Below, piece after piece: positions 44,556 to 55,781 of a stretch of 64,000 bases of DNA. The notes under the pieces are model-generated. The model searched no databases and was not told the origin of the DNA. It saw nothing but the letters and a program-made list of their open reading frames with translations. Both the position numbers and the translations under genes were made by a program. The stretch's first letter is position 1, and the number at the start of each line of letters is the position of its first letter. The stretch is from Deroplatys truncata (Eukaryota; Arthropoda; Insecta; Mantodea; Mantidae), in contig CM060986.1 in NCBI GenBank assembly GCA_030765065.1, positions 78,485,573 through 78,549,572 of the forward strand, given 5' to 3'.

Positions 44556-45344
44556 TCAACTTTGTATTTTAAAGTTTATTTAAATATTATATATGTATGC
44601 CTCGGCTGCGTCAGTAGTGATTTTCAGAACACGTATCTCTTAGCAGGGCTGGAACGGCTAAAGAACAAGGCTCACACAAATTATAATTGTATTGTACTTC
44701 TTTTTATGAATCCTTCACACGATTAAATAACACTTCAGTGATATATCCTACTGTATAGCTGTTAGATTGCTATTTGCACTTTTTAAATACGTATACTTTA
44801 TATTATTCCCGCCGCAATGAAGTTTTGTGTCTCACACTGAACACGTACCAAACTTAATTGATTGGGTACGCCTTCTTGTAGCGTCTGCCGCCTGAATTTG
44901 TAAATTTCCTCTATTTCAAGTCTCTGATTGGCTAATCCTACTCCAATAGAATACTTTTATTTTAACTTAAGCTTTTTTAGTTTTTGATGGGCTATTTATA
45001 AACTGTTTTAAATATTACATTATTGTTCCAAGAATTATTAGTAGCATTATTAAACTTTCTAATTTATTGTTGTCTCATTGCTGGCAACTTTCGGCTTATG
45101 CTTTATAATTCTGTTTGCTACGAAAAGCAGCTTGCTTCTATTCTCACAACATTATTAAAACTACGTAATACATTCACATAACATTATTATACATGTACAT
45201 AATAAAATAAACATAATACAATGACTGTTACATACACTTTATATTATTGTATTATATACATATTGCTTTAAGGCGGGCTGTTATTATATTTTTAATATTA
45301 TATAATTAGACTGTTGTCATTTAAGTGTTAAAAATACTGCGTCA
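44556..45344 (-). mobile_element. LTR2 copy B
   Basis: The minus strand starts TGACGCAGTATTTTTAACA at 45344, contains CCAAT-like 'tagccaatca' and a run to the AT-rich end near 44556. Co-linear with 26327-25530 (for example the shared 'gcctcggctgcRtcagta' read on plus near 44600). No coding region adjoins it. Confidence 0.6.
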
Positions 45345-46025
45345 AAATATTACTTACAGATTATTTCACTTTCAGCATCTAAGTGGGCCACCAGTGTTTC
45401 CAGTTACAGTGGCATATTTCTTCCAAAACTGACCACATTAGCTTTATTCTGTTATGAAGCCTCAAAACAGTTGCTGTCAGGAAGGGTGGTCTTCTATTGC
45501 AAAATTCCATGCAGCTTGACCGGGTTTCAAGCCACCAACATTGCAGGCGCCAACATTATTGAAAAAGTTGAGGCAACTTTTGAACCAGCCTGGATACCCG
45601 CATCGCCCAACAGTCTCTATAATGAATAATTTTCCTCTCTTTTAATGCTAACGTTGATGTGCCTAGGGGGGAACCCGACAGCTCAACAGATGCTATAATG
45701 CCATTGTTATCCTCATTTCACGCTTTGTATTTTTTTTAATTTAGTTTGTAATGTAATTAGAGAATAAATGGTATGGCTTTGTGTAACCCCGAACTCGTGA
45801 ATCTATGCTTTATTTTCAGTGTGTTGGGAATGGCAAATTATTCTTTATAAATATTTATTAACGAATTCTTTGTGCAGTTTCGTTATGCCTGCTGTTCAAA
45901 TTGGCTCATTTTTACAGAAAGTTATTACTACCTTTGGCTACGATACTGAAAATACCAGCTTATAAAGCATTTAGCACAGAAATTTCGCTTCCCCAGTACC
46001 CTTCGGTTAAATATCCATAGTTGAA
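45345..46025. other. No recognised feature
   Basis: Could include the internal 3' end of the LTR2 element, but there is no open frame or purine tract to prove it. Confidence 0.35.
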
Positions 46026-46262
46026 ACAAGCTTATTTTCTCTATCACTTATATATGCCAGGTGGAGAAAATATTGAATTTCACCCAAAAATTCTGTATTG
46101 AGATTTTACCAGAATTACACATTTTGAGATCCCTGAACCAAAACAAAAATCATTTTAGAAAAAATATATGGAGAGAGAGAGAGTTACTCAATGAAAAATT
46201 CAGTAAACATCAAACATTGTATTTAAATTTAAATTCAGCATTTTCACAATGAGGCATGAATA
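46026..46262 (-). mobile_element. HLE fragment with GA tract
   Basis: Terminal minus-strand part: 'attttctctatcacttatat' hairpin region, 'cacccaaaaattctgtattg', a short GAGAGA tract and 'gaggcatgaatattaaaaaaa'. Followed without gap by a plus-oriented HLE part. Confidence 0.6.
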
Positions 46263-46621
46263 TTAAAAAAAGACAAAAATATCCTCCCGTCCAAACTAAA
46301 ATATATGTACCAATTTTACTTGATATCTTAATCAATATGTATATGACGAAATTGTTTCCAAATAAAAGGTAGTTTGGACTGTGAGTTTCGTGAAAATCTT
46401 GTTTTTGCATTCTTGGAAGATGCTGGCTTACGATGCTTGACATTCAACCGACTTTTCGTTTCTGCATTATACTGTTCACGTAGTAAATACATCCAAGGGC
46501 TTTTGAGTGAGGTTCTCAAAACCCCAAATCGTGTATTTCGGTGAAATCTCAGTGTCGAATATTGGGGGGATACAGTATCTTCTGGACATACCATGTTTAA
46601 GTGGTAGACAAAATAAAGCAT
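46263..46621 (+). mobile_element. HLE 3' part, divergent subfamily
   Basis: Shares subfamily-specific blocks with 48127-48704: 'taatcaatatgtatatgacg', 'tgtgagtttcgtgaaaat', 'ggacataccatgtttaagtgg'. The junction with the preceding minus part gives the empty-site reference for the insertion at 47291. Confidence 0.6.
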
Positions 46622-47159
46622 ACTGTTACACGCTGGGTAGGGCCTAAAGGTTCACATGAAAAATTAAATTAATTTTAGTACCCAGCACGTACATTGAGAG
46701 AACATATACTCACTTGGTTCCGAAGGACCGAAACGTGGTGTGGAGGTTAAGAGAAAGACGTGGGTTTTCACTGTACAAAATCCATAACACAAATCTACTT
46801 ACATATTCCTACATTTATTTCCTAAACGTTTTGGGCTTCTTACAGCATTAAATATGAAAGGTGAGGGTAGATTTTCACCAATCCAAAGGCCGGCATGCAC
46901 GCGCAATCCGCTTCTCTCGGAATACTCAGCATGACAGACGTTATATCCACCACTCGTGGCTAGGAAAAACTGCTAGAAATCAGTGACGTCATCCCATCAA
47001 AATCAAAGTGCCTTCCGGCTGGCGTGATCAGTGCCCAGGTCGAAGGGGTGTCTGTGGCCGAAACTGACTGAGAGACGAAAACAACAATATGTCTGGTAAT
47101 GACATGCAGAGCAACAATATGTCTGGTAATGACAATTAAACCCCCAAATTATTACTATG
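46622..47159. other. Insert of unknown nature
   Basis: Begins 'tgttacacgctgggtagggcc' between HLE parts. It has a direct duplication 'caacaatatgtctggtaatgacat' near 47081-47135 and no supported gene. Confidence 0.35.
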
Positions 47160-47290
47160 CCACAACATGTGTGTGAAAAAGAGAGAGAGAACAGAGTAGC
47201 ATAACTAAAACGAAAAGTCGGGTAAACATCAAACATTGCAATTAAATTTAAATTCAGCATCTTCCGAATGAAGCATGAATATTAAAAAAA
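47160..47290 (-). mobile_element. HLE fragment with GA tract
   Basis: A close paralogue of 46170-46262 (shared 'gtaaacatcaaacattg', 'aaatttaaattcagcat', 'gcatgaatattaaaaaaa'). It stops at the A-run where the HLE at 47291 starts. Confidence 0.6.
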
Positions 47291-48126
47291 TCTGATGTGT
47301 TACACTCACATGACTTTCTCTACTCTTGTACAAACTATTTTTACAAACACTTGTTCTCCATATGCTTCATGTTATCGAGGTATCGAGATGTTAATCTTAA
47401 TACTAATTTTCTTGTAGATGCAGGGGGAATTGGTAGGCTTTAAGCGATAGTCAAATATTTTAAGAGGTGGTTGCTATGTCGAGTATTCCATTCTCTTTGC
47501 ATTACCAGGACAAAAAAAGAATAACGAGTTCCCATTTGAGAAAAAGTATAAGTATTGGAAAATTTAAGGGAATAACAAGCATTATCTCGAAAATGGTTCA
47601 CTCAACAAAAATTGTATATGACATAACTTGTGTATTTTAACACGATCTACATTTTTTGTGTAGTAAAATTTTGTCTAACACTTATGGTTTACCAGTTATG
47701 CAAAAGTCGTTCACAATGAAGAATACTTTTGGAGACATTGCCAGAAAATTCAAGGTATACATTTTATTTGTCATGAAAGTATCTTAAATATATGATTTTT
47801 AATTAAAATCGTTAGAGCCATTTTTGAGAAAATTTTTGGAAAATGTTCCATGTAAAGGGTAATCTGGGGTGGGGGGATTTTCTTGAAAACTATCGTGTCG
47901 CATCTCTGGAAGATTCTGAACCTACGTACCAAGTTTGGTGTTTATCCCACTGTTCGTTTCTGAGTTATGCTGTTCACAGACAGACACACACACGGACATG
48001 TTTCCAAAAATGGTTTATATGCATTCAGTGCACCTCAAAACATGTATTTCCTGTGAAATCTCGGTATCAAATTTTTGGGTGGAATGCAATACTTCCCTTA
48101 CTATACGCAGTAGAGAAAGTAAAAAG
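47291..48126 (+). mobile_element. HLE repeat, full length, best-defined copy
   Basis: Starts TCTGATGTGTTACACTCACA and ends GCAGTAGAGAAAGTAAAAAG, 836 bp, uninterrupted. The empty counterpart at 46250-46275 (attaaaaaaa/gacaaaa) shows that insertion was into an A-run, with no detectable target duplication beyond A-run ambiguity. Features in order: 5' subterminal GACTTTCTCTAC, interior, short CA tract at 47981-47994, 3' hairpin near TACTATACGCAGTAG, and terminal AGAAAGTAAAAA. It has no conserved coding frame. Confidence 0.85.
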
Positions 48127-48704
48127 GACAAAAGAAATTTTCTCACCCAAGCTACAAGATATGTATTCTTCATTTTACTGATATTTTAATAAATATGTAT
48201 ATGAGGAAGTTGTTTCAAAATAAAGGGTAGTTTGGATTGTGAGAGTTTCGTGAAAATATTGTTTTTGCACTCTTGACGATATTGGGTTTACGAAGTTTGA
48301 CATTCGTTTCTGGATTATATTATCCACTGGTACACAGTTGTCTTCCGTGGTCTAGGGGTACCATGCTTGTGTCTAGTTCCCGAGGTTGCGGGGTTCAAAC
48401 CCGGCGGAGGGCAATGGATTTTTTTTCGGGCCTGATAAAGAGGCCTCTGAGTAAAATTTCCGGTCTTTCACGCCCAATATGAAATGGGACACTAAGGATC
48501 ATAGGAGTTAAAGAGCGTCCATAAATAAAACTATTATTATTTTATTATTATTATTATTATTATTACACACATACACATACAAGGTCTTTTGAGTGAGGTC
48601 CTAGAAACAGAAAAGCGCCTATTTCCGGTTAAATATCAATATCGAATATTTGGGGATACAATACCTCTTGGACATACCATGTTTATGTGGTGGATAAAAT
48701 TACG
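48127..48704 (+). mobile_element. HLE 3' part, divergent subfamily, cut by SINE-A
   Basis: Blocks 48127-48339 and 48565-48704 are paralogous to 46263-46621 in the same order. The 'taataaatatgtatatgagg' and 'ggacataccatgtttatgtgg' motifs identify the subfamily. Confidence 0.6.
48340..48564 (+). mobile_element. SINE-A copy with internal deletion and ATT tail
   Basis: Head TCTTCCGTGGTCTAGGGG and box B GGGTTCAAACCCGG. It is deleted from 'ttcgggc' straight to 'ctgataaagagg', so the central domain is missing. The tail AAATAAAACTATTATT extends into an (ATT)n run to about 48564. Short flanking 'tacaca' repeats may be the target duplication. Confidence 0.8.
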
Positions 48705-49645
48705 TAAACAGTAATTTAGGCCTGATTAGCTGATAATCCTCATTTTTCCGACAAGATTGGTGACTTTAGTTAATAAGTCATCAGACAAAGCATGAAATGT
48801 AATATGAATGATGAATGCGAAGCGTACAGAATCGTAATTACGGTACTGCGGTTCTATACAACATTAAAAACGATTCGGGCAAAAGTTACAGCCTGTATCT
48901 ATATAGCTTTCTGGGAAGCCCTTTCCCACCTACACAACCCCGTCTCCGCTTCCCCCGCTTTTCCCTTTTGCACACGCCTACCGCTCTGTTGCTGCTTGTA
49001 CCAAAGTGAAGGACGCAATTTCTATTTCATCTTTTTCAACCTATTTTAGTAACTCTTAATACATCTATACTCATTGAAAAGAAAGGATTGCGTATTTTAG
49101 AGGTGTACATTTCTAAGATTTGTACTGCCTGCACCTGCTTGCCCCGGCAGGTAGGTTTCCAGCGAACCAACCTACCAAAGGCAGGCAGTTTCCCTCAATG
49201 CTTATAATACCTGTCGGTAGGAGCGAAGGCTTAGAGAGGTAAGATTGGGAAACCTATCTCTCACACACTTGACTTCTGCTAGCGTAAATACGCTAAGCGT
49301 TAGTTCATGCATAGCCTTACAATAAACAGCCTAACACTTATTAGTGTTATATTTAAGTTGTTTTCCATAATCATTTGCACCAAACAGCTAATGAAATAGT
49401 AAAACGTCACCACTTTGAAACTGTTCGGAAAATTACCATTGGGATTAATTCAACCATTACGTCGACAAACTTTTATTGACGTTTTTAAAATAACTTTAGA
49501 TACGTTTACAAACGTTCTCAGCTTTGAAACTTATATTTTATTTAAGTGTTATTTAACGTTACGCAGCGGAGCAATGGCACATTAGTGTAAGTATAGATAT
49601 TAATGTAAATAACACTATAAAAGTGTAAATACATGTTATATTAGA
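48705..49645. other. No recognised gene; imperfect inverted repeat
   Basis: 49124-49192 contains 'actgcctgc ... ggtaggtt' facing 'aacctacc ... gcaggcagt', an imperfect hairpin. No coding frame is supported. Confidence 0.4.
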
Positions 49646-50237
49646 TGTAATGGAGGCTAACTAGCCGAGCAGGTGAGTTAGTTCTATGACGCCAAACGGT
49701 ATCAGGCGGAGAGATCTCTGGGATGGCACAAACACAAAACCTAGGCTGAATATGACCACAGAAACGCTGGAGTGAGAGAGAGAGAGAGACGGAGAAGATG
49801 ATAAAGGTTGAAAAGAGATTGCGGGAGATTGGAACACAAATGGAAAGCCCAGACGCGCCATAAACAGAAACATGAGAGCAATTGTTCTCATATGACGCTA
49901 AGGTGATCAGCCAATCATAATAGTGCTTTAAAATAGTTAAGGTAGAAATAGCGTCATTTTCTGGGTGTATAAATAAGACAGAGCCCCGAGATTTACACTA
50001 TTTTCTACAATTTCGTCAGGGGATGAACTTCATGCTACTTAGATGGCGGAGCATGTGAAGAAGCTGTTAGCTATTTAGTAAAGATATAGATAGAGTCTGA
50101 GGTACAGCTGGATAGATTAGGGCACATAACCCAGTAATATAATTGTAGGGCAGAAGTCACGGCTAGCTGGAAACAAGCGTGAATAAATTACAGTTAAAGT
50201 GAACCTAAACTTTTTGGTTTCGTCTCCTGTTACCACA
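49646..50237 (+). mobile_element. Probable solo LTR
   Basis: Starts TGTAATGGAGG and ends CTCCTGTTACCACA, which are imperfect inverse repeats of each other with TG/CA termini. It holds a TATA box TATAAATA (49968-49975) and AATAAA (50182-50187) at typical LTR spacing. A (GA)n tract lies in U3 at 49772-49790. There is no internal region and no second copy here. Confidence 0.5.
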
Positions 50238-51049
50238 CCGTAGATAAAGGTTAAAGATATAGGCCAATAGAAGTGTTTTAGGGACATTCTCTTACTCACA
50301 TCAAGAAGGAAGATTACGAGTAGCCGAAGAGGACCGTTGCAGTTATTACGAGTTTTCCAAATATTTCAATATCGTTTATTACTTATAGGTTTTCATTTGA
50401 ATGTCGCAAAGTGCACAAAGTATGGGAACCAGGAGCAAAATTTGGTGAGGTGTATAAAGTTAAACGTTGTAAAATATGAAAAATAATTAAGAAAGAAATC
50501 ATTCTCACTACTTAAGAGTTTCCACAAAAATAATGCCGTATATTAAGCTAGGATGAAAATATAGTAATTTTTGCGCTTCGCTAACTCTTAATGTATCTCC
50601 AAAGTAAGCAATATTTTATTCGACCTCTCAGTGTAGGTGCTGGAAGACAAACTTCAATTATTATATGCGTCCACCAAAGTTCCAGGTCCTGTAGGCACAC
50701 CACAGCAACTGGTAGGGTTGGACCGTACTGCTCAATTTGGAGGGGAGAATTGAAAAAGATAAAATACTGCCTTATTTCAAGCCAGGACGATATCTCGTGC
50801 GTAGGGAGGAGTAGATCGAAAACTGCGTGGCTCGATAGATACTGAGCAGTAAGGTGAGTGGCCTGCTTGTGCAGGGGCTTTGTCCTCGGCGGAGAGTATT
50901 ATTGCGCAGCTGCAACACATAGTGTTCTGGCAGACACATGCTGAAGCTTGGTAACTCTCGCTCCGTTATTCTGATTTGTTCTTCACTCCCGTTATCGTGG
51001 AGCTGCCACGAAACCGAAACAACAAATGCTTGATATGTTGTTATGTTTG
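50238..51049. other. No recognised feature
   Basis: May contain the decayed N-terminal part of the transposase relic that follows, but no motif is recognisable. Confidence 0.35.
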
Positions 51050-51630
51050 GAGAGTATCAACATAATGGCAGACTTGCACGAGCACTTTAAATCCAAAGGT
51101 TTCCAGACAAACGGTAGCAATTCATATATTTTTTCCAACAGTTGGTACAACTACAGAATTATGGTCATGGAACCTGTTGCAGAGATCACTTTGAAAAAAT
51201 CACTATACACAGACGAATGTGCGTTTGGGATGATGATGGCAGCATTCTACAGCAATAAACAACGGCACTATGCCGAAGAAAACCCTTAATACAGTAAAGC
51301 AGTGCACGTTCAAGGTTACTTCACTGTGGGCGCTTGATGGGCATAGTTGTCGATCATACCATTCGCTCGCATAAATTTGAAGAGAAAGTCACTGCTGCGA
51401 GTTATTCTGTCTTTGTTGAAGAACATTTAGATACTTTGTTAGAGAATGCATCAATAGATATACGTTGAGACATACAAGATGGTCATTTTGCACACAGGGA
51501 AGTAAAGAACAGGGAAATAGAAAATATCCTGGTCGATGGATTGGACTGCATATCCCGTTGCAAGATTTCCCCCGAGATCCCCTGGATCCCTAACATACCG
51601 GTGTCATCAACACAGGGGTCCCGGAAGCGA
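51050..51630 (+). pseudogene. DDE transposase pseudogene (IS630/Tc1-mariner superfamily)
   Basis: Translation across frame breaks gives EITLKKSLYTDECAFGMM (first catalytic D in TDE), then RHYAEENP, then VHVQGYFTVGAWMGIV, then VFVEEHLDTLLENASIDIR, then QDGHFAHREVK (second D region) and, in another frame, ARFPPRSPGSLTY (normally WPPRSPDLT, the third catalytic segment). Order and spacing fit an insect DDE transposase of this superfamily. The final D of PRSPD is G here, and there are at least two stops or frameshifts, so it is inactive. The N-terminal DNA-binding part is not recognisable. Confidence 0.65.
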
Positions 51631-51689
51631 ACCCCCCAGGAAAGGGCAATAGCCGGCCACCCACACCAGTGACAATTCTGTACACAACG

Positions 51690-52235
51690 CACACTCCAAT
51701 GTCCCGTCGTACACACCAATCCCCGCCGTCTGGGGCTACAAGCCTGAAACAGATGAAATGATGGGGACGGAAATTTGAGATAGAAGATAAACCACATTAG
51801 CATTCGCCTGTCGTCCTCCGTAGTCTAGGGGAACCATGGTGCTTCTAGTTCCCAAGGTTGCAGGTTGAAATCCGGAGGAGGGCGATGGAATTTTTTCGGG
51901 CGTAAAAATCCCTAGAAGGGCTTCCTTCGGAAGGAAAGCAAAGCCGGTGGTCCCGTGTCATAGATTTACGGCACGTAAAAGAACCTCAAGCTTGATAAAG
52001 AGGTCTCTGAGAAAAATTCTCGGTCTTTCAGGTCCAGTATAGAATAGGCCGCCAAATACCATAGCAGTTAAAGAGCGTCCATAAATAAAACTCAATTTTT
52101 TAGCATTCGCCTACCGACCTGGGAAAAGCATGAAAAAACCCAAGGTCAGATTCACCGGCTCAAGTGGCTGGAATCGAACCCGGGGACTACGGAATGTGAG
52201 CCTTACACTTTACCGCTGAGCCATCTCGCTCGGTG
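51690..52235 (-). mobile_element. SINE-B copy interrupted by SINE-A
   Basis: The minus-strand head starts CCGAGCGAGATGGCTCAGCG near 52235 (box A) with box B GGGTTCGATTCC (about 52180-52169), then the core 'gggttttttcatgcttttcc' and 'ggtaggcgaatgctaa'. The element continues beyond the SINE-A insertion at 51809 and becomes unrecognisable around 51690. Confidence 0.7.
51810..52099 (+). mobile_element. SINE-A copy with perfect target duplication in SINE-B
   Basis: A full-length copy: head TCGTCCTCCGTAGTCTAGGG, a degenerate box B (GGTTGAAATCC), a central domain with 'cttccttcggaaggaaag', and a tail AAATAAAACTCAATTTTT. It is flanked by the 13-bp duplication ttagcattcgcct (51797-51809 and 52100-52112), which is part of the SINE-B core. 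Confidence 0.9.
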
Positions 52236-52907
52236 TCCATTGGGGGTTACACATGCTCCTTTCTTACCTCCTCCCAAGATTAGTATGCTACAAGTGGGTC
52301 AGTGAAGCCAGTTTTTGGTACATTTACCCTACATAACTCACGCTAGAGAGTTTCTCTAAGTATGTACACCGCCGAGAAAGGGGAAAGAACGCTTAATATT
52401 CCCACTAACCAAGTCGAGGAAGAGCTAGATAATTTATAACCCGTGACCAGTCCATCGCGTTCCGGTAGGGACTGGAAACAAACAGCGCAGAACAGGATAC
52501 AAGCTCAGCTAGCTTTAGCCAAGTGTTGCTTTGTTTCCGGTCATACTCATAGACGACACCATTTGGATTTCTTCCCACCCAACAACTATCATGTTCTGTT
52601 TATGAGAGCTCCATAAAGTTTCAAGGAAGTGCAAATAGTAACGGTTTATCATCTCCAAAATACATCTCAACAAATAGTTCTGTCAATGAATACGACAAAC
52701 TATAAGGCGTTTGCGTTTAATACTTTCGAGCTTTACCATGTAGCAAACAGTTATATATGTATATACTTGACAGAATTAAAGGCTCTAAATAATTACCTGC
52801 AAACGCCCTTCTTGATTCCTTTATCCACCAATCAGAAGCGAACTTAATCCATAGTTAAAAAGCCTGGTTCTCAACCTAATAACTGATAGATTTTTCTCCT
52901 ATATTAA
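52236..52907. other. No recognised feature
   Basis: No supported gene or repeat. Confidence 0.4.
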
Positions 52908-53343
52908 TTTTTGCTTTCTCTACCACGTACCTAGCAAGCAGAGAAGGCATTGCTTTCCACCTAAAAATTTGATATCGAGATTGCACTGGAAATACATGTT
53001 TGAGGTCCCTTTAATCCAAAAAAGGCATTTTAGAAAGCCTGTGTGTCTGTCTGTGCACAACATAACTTAAAAACAAAAATCGGGCTAATACCAAACTGGG
53101 TATTTAAGTTCAGTAGCTTTCAAAGATCCGACACGAAGATTTTCAAGAAAATCTCCCGCCCAAACTACACTTTACATGGAACTTTTCTCCAATTTGTTTA
53201 ATTTTCTGAAAAAAATGGCTCTAACGATTCTTATTAAATTGTCATATATTAAGAACATTTACATGACAAATAAAATTGATATCTTAAATGTTCTGGGAAA
53301 GGGCTATGAAGTTATCTTCATTCGGAAGAAATTTTGTGAATCT
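52908..53343 (-). mobile_element. HLE repeat, first half only
   Basis: Minus orientation from TTTTTGCTTTCTCTACCACG to 'cattcggaagaaattttgtg', then cut. Another minus HLE follows, starting inside its own 3' portion. Confidence 0.7.
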
Positions 53344-54431
53344 TGATTTCAGTGAAATAGAATTTTGAGGTCCCTAAATCCAAAGAAAAGCATGTTTAGA
53401 AAAACGTCCGTGTGTATGACTGTTAACAGAACAACTCAGAAGTTAAAAGTCGGTTAAATACCAAATTTGGTATTTAAGTTCATATCATATCCTTTGGAGA
53501 CACTGAAGATTTTCAAGGAAATCCTCCCATGAAAAAAAGGTGTTCATTACTTTTTATTTTGTTGAAAATGCCTCTAACCATTTTGATTAAAATTTCATGT
53601 GTTTAGGATATTCCTAAATGTATACCTTGAATTTTCTGGGAATACCTGTGAAAACGTCTTCATTCTGAATCGCTTTTCTATAACTGGTAAACCGTAAGAG
53701 TTACACAAACTTATTTTTCTTCTTCTTTCTCTGTATAATCTCCTCGCATGTAGGACTTACACCCCCAGGACTTACAGGCGGGTGCCTGGTGTCACTCATA
53801 GATCAGACAGAATATCCAGGATGGGTGATCAGCCCATGCCTGGTATGGGAGGAAGGAAGTAGATGAAACGAAATGATGGTGAAATGGATGATGGAGCAGT
53901 TGTTGGAATGAATGGCGGGGGAAACCGAAGAACCCGGAGAAAATCCGCCCAGACACCGCTTTGTTCACCACAAATCCCACATGCGGGTCCCTGGGATTGA
54001 ACGCGGGCCGCCTCGGTGAGAGCGGTCTAACAACTCGGCCACGGCGCCGCCCAGTTACACAACCTTACTGTACAAAAAATGTAGATCTCGTTAAAGCACA
54101 CAATTTATGTCAAATAATTTGTTGTGGGATTAACCGTTTCCTAGATATTCTTTGTTATTACTTTAAATTTCAAATGTTTCAAATGGTAAGTCTTGTTCTA
54201 AAACTACTCGTTTTCTTCTCGTGGGTGCGAGTAGCATTTAATTATACAGCCATCGCATAGCGATCCACTTTTTAAAAATGTGACTATAGCTTTATACCTC
54301 TGTGTTCTGATATTTACAACGAAATGTGTGATGAACGTTTATCTCTGTTAACGATAGGTATATAGAAGAGTAAGCCTATGCAATAATATTTAAAATGAGA
54401 GGAGAAAGTTATATGAATGTAATAAATCAGA
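53344..54431 (-). mobile_element. HLE repeat, lacking 3' end, cut by a SINE
   Basis: Blocks 53344-53708 and 54053-54431 form one minus-strand copy that starts at 'gatttcagtgaaat', lacking the last ~60 bases of the 3' end, and runs to the 5' end near 'aataaatcaga'. In tandem with the previous half copy. Confidence 0.7.
53709..54052 (-). mobile_element. tRNA-derived SINE (SINE-C), target duplication
   Basis: The minus-strand head GGCGCCGTGGCCGAGTTGTT has a leucine/serine-tRNA-like box A, with box B GCGTTCAATCCC. The body has 'ttctccgggttcttcggttt' and 'catcatttcgtttcatctac', resembling the SINE-B core in style. It is flanked by a perfect 10-bp duplication agttacacaa (53699-53708, 54053-54062) in HLE. 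Confidence 0.8.
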
Positions 54432-55111
54432 ATTTTTTTCTCAAATCCTAATAAGAGTAAACGCATGGTAAGCTTCGCTGCATAAAAAAGAAGGAAAAAC
54501 ACAACTCTTTTCATTCATGTTTGGGTGTAACAACTGCATTCGTCCGCTCTGGTAGATTCAAAGGGCATAAATGTATTCTCGACAGGTATTGCAACAATCG
54601 ATTTAGCGGGGCTTGTGGGAGGGGAAGGAAGCACAGGAGGAATTAAAATCACTGATATCACACACGAACATGTACGTAACCAAAACGTGTACTCTGTATT
54701 CATAAAATGCAGCTGCCATTTCATATGCAACACACTGACTTTATGCATTTTTCACAAAGTGGTGACAGACCCAGATTGGATTTCAGAACAGGTGCTTGTT
54801 TAAACCGGTGCAGCGTGTCCCGATAATGTACTTTTGTCTTTCAAAATTCTTTTGAGCTTCGCTTAGTGAAAAGATTCCTTTCAGAGGTATCCTAAAACCC
54901 CCATTGCATTGAATATCGACTCTTGGTTATAAGCTATTTGTTAGTATGGGAATTTTAATTAGCAATGGCAGGGCTGCTTAAAAATCCAGTTGAAATAATG
55001 AAATATTTTGTTACCAAAAACAGATACCAAAAGGTACTTTAATTTTTAATTACGTAATATCCGGTATTTAAGGTTAGGAAACGGAATAGTGATACAGAGC
55101 ACAAAAAAAAA
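54432..55111. other. No recognised feature
   Basis: No supported gene or repeat. Confidence 0.4.
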
Positions 55112-55267
55112 TTGATTTGTTGCATAACATGACTTTCTCTACTCACTATTCCACTAAAGCTTATTCTTCTATCTACTTCTTATTAATCGGAATAAACCTT
55201 TGCTACACATTCAAATATTTATTTATTTTTTATGAATGCACTTTAACCACTATGGTTCTTACCTGTC

Positions 55268-55405
55268 ATTCTGTATTGGGCATGAAAGACGGGAAATTTT
55301 TGCTCACAGGCCTGTTCTTTTAGGTGCCGTAAATCTACGACACGGGACCACCGGCTTTACTTCCCTTTCGAAGGAAGCCATTTTAGGATTTTTATGCTCG
55401 ATAAA
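55268..55405 (-). mobile_element. SINE-A fragment
   Basis: The reverse complement of the middle of SINE-A, from 'ctgtattgggcatgaaagac' to 'taggatttttatgctcgata'. Both the head with promoter boxes and the A-rich tail are missing. A ~25-base piece around 'gcctctgaagcc' is also deleted. Confidence 0.75.
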
Positions 55406-55552
55406 AGGGGTTGTAGATATTAGAACGATACAGCAACTAAAGCGATAGTCAGATTTCTAAAGAATGTTTGGCTATGTGATGCCTTTGAAATTCCATGCTC
55501 TTTGTATGACCACAAGAAAAAACGAATACGACTTACCGCTTGAGAAAAAAAA

Positions 55553-55781
55553 TCTGATGTGTTACTCTCACATGACTTTTTCTACTCTTGTACAAACTAT
55601 TTTTACAAACGCTTATTCTCCATATGCTTCATGTTAATCGAGATATCGAGATGTTAATCTTATTGCTAATTTTCTTGTAGATGCAAGGGGAATTGGTAGG
55701 CTTTAAGCGATAGTCAAATATTTCAAGAGCTGGTTACTATGTGGAGTATTCCATTCTCTTTGCATTACCAGGACAAAAAAA
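55553..55781 (+). mobile_element. HLE 5' fragment, head-to-tail with next copy
   Basis: The first 229 bases of the family (TCTGATGTGTTACTCTCACA ... ggacaaaaaa), followed at once by a full copy beginning again with TCTGATGTGTTACA. The missing 3' remainder is not found after the next copy, so this is not simple nesting. Confidence 0.75.
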
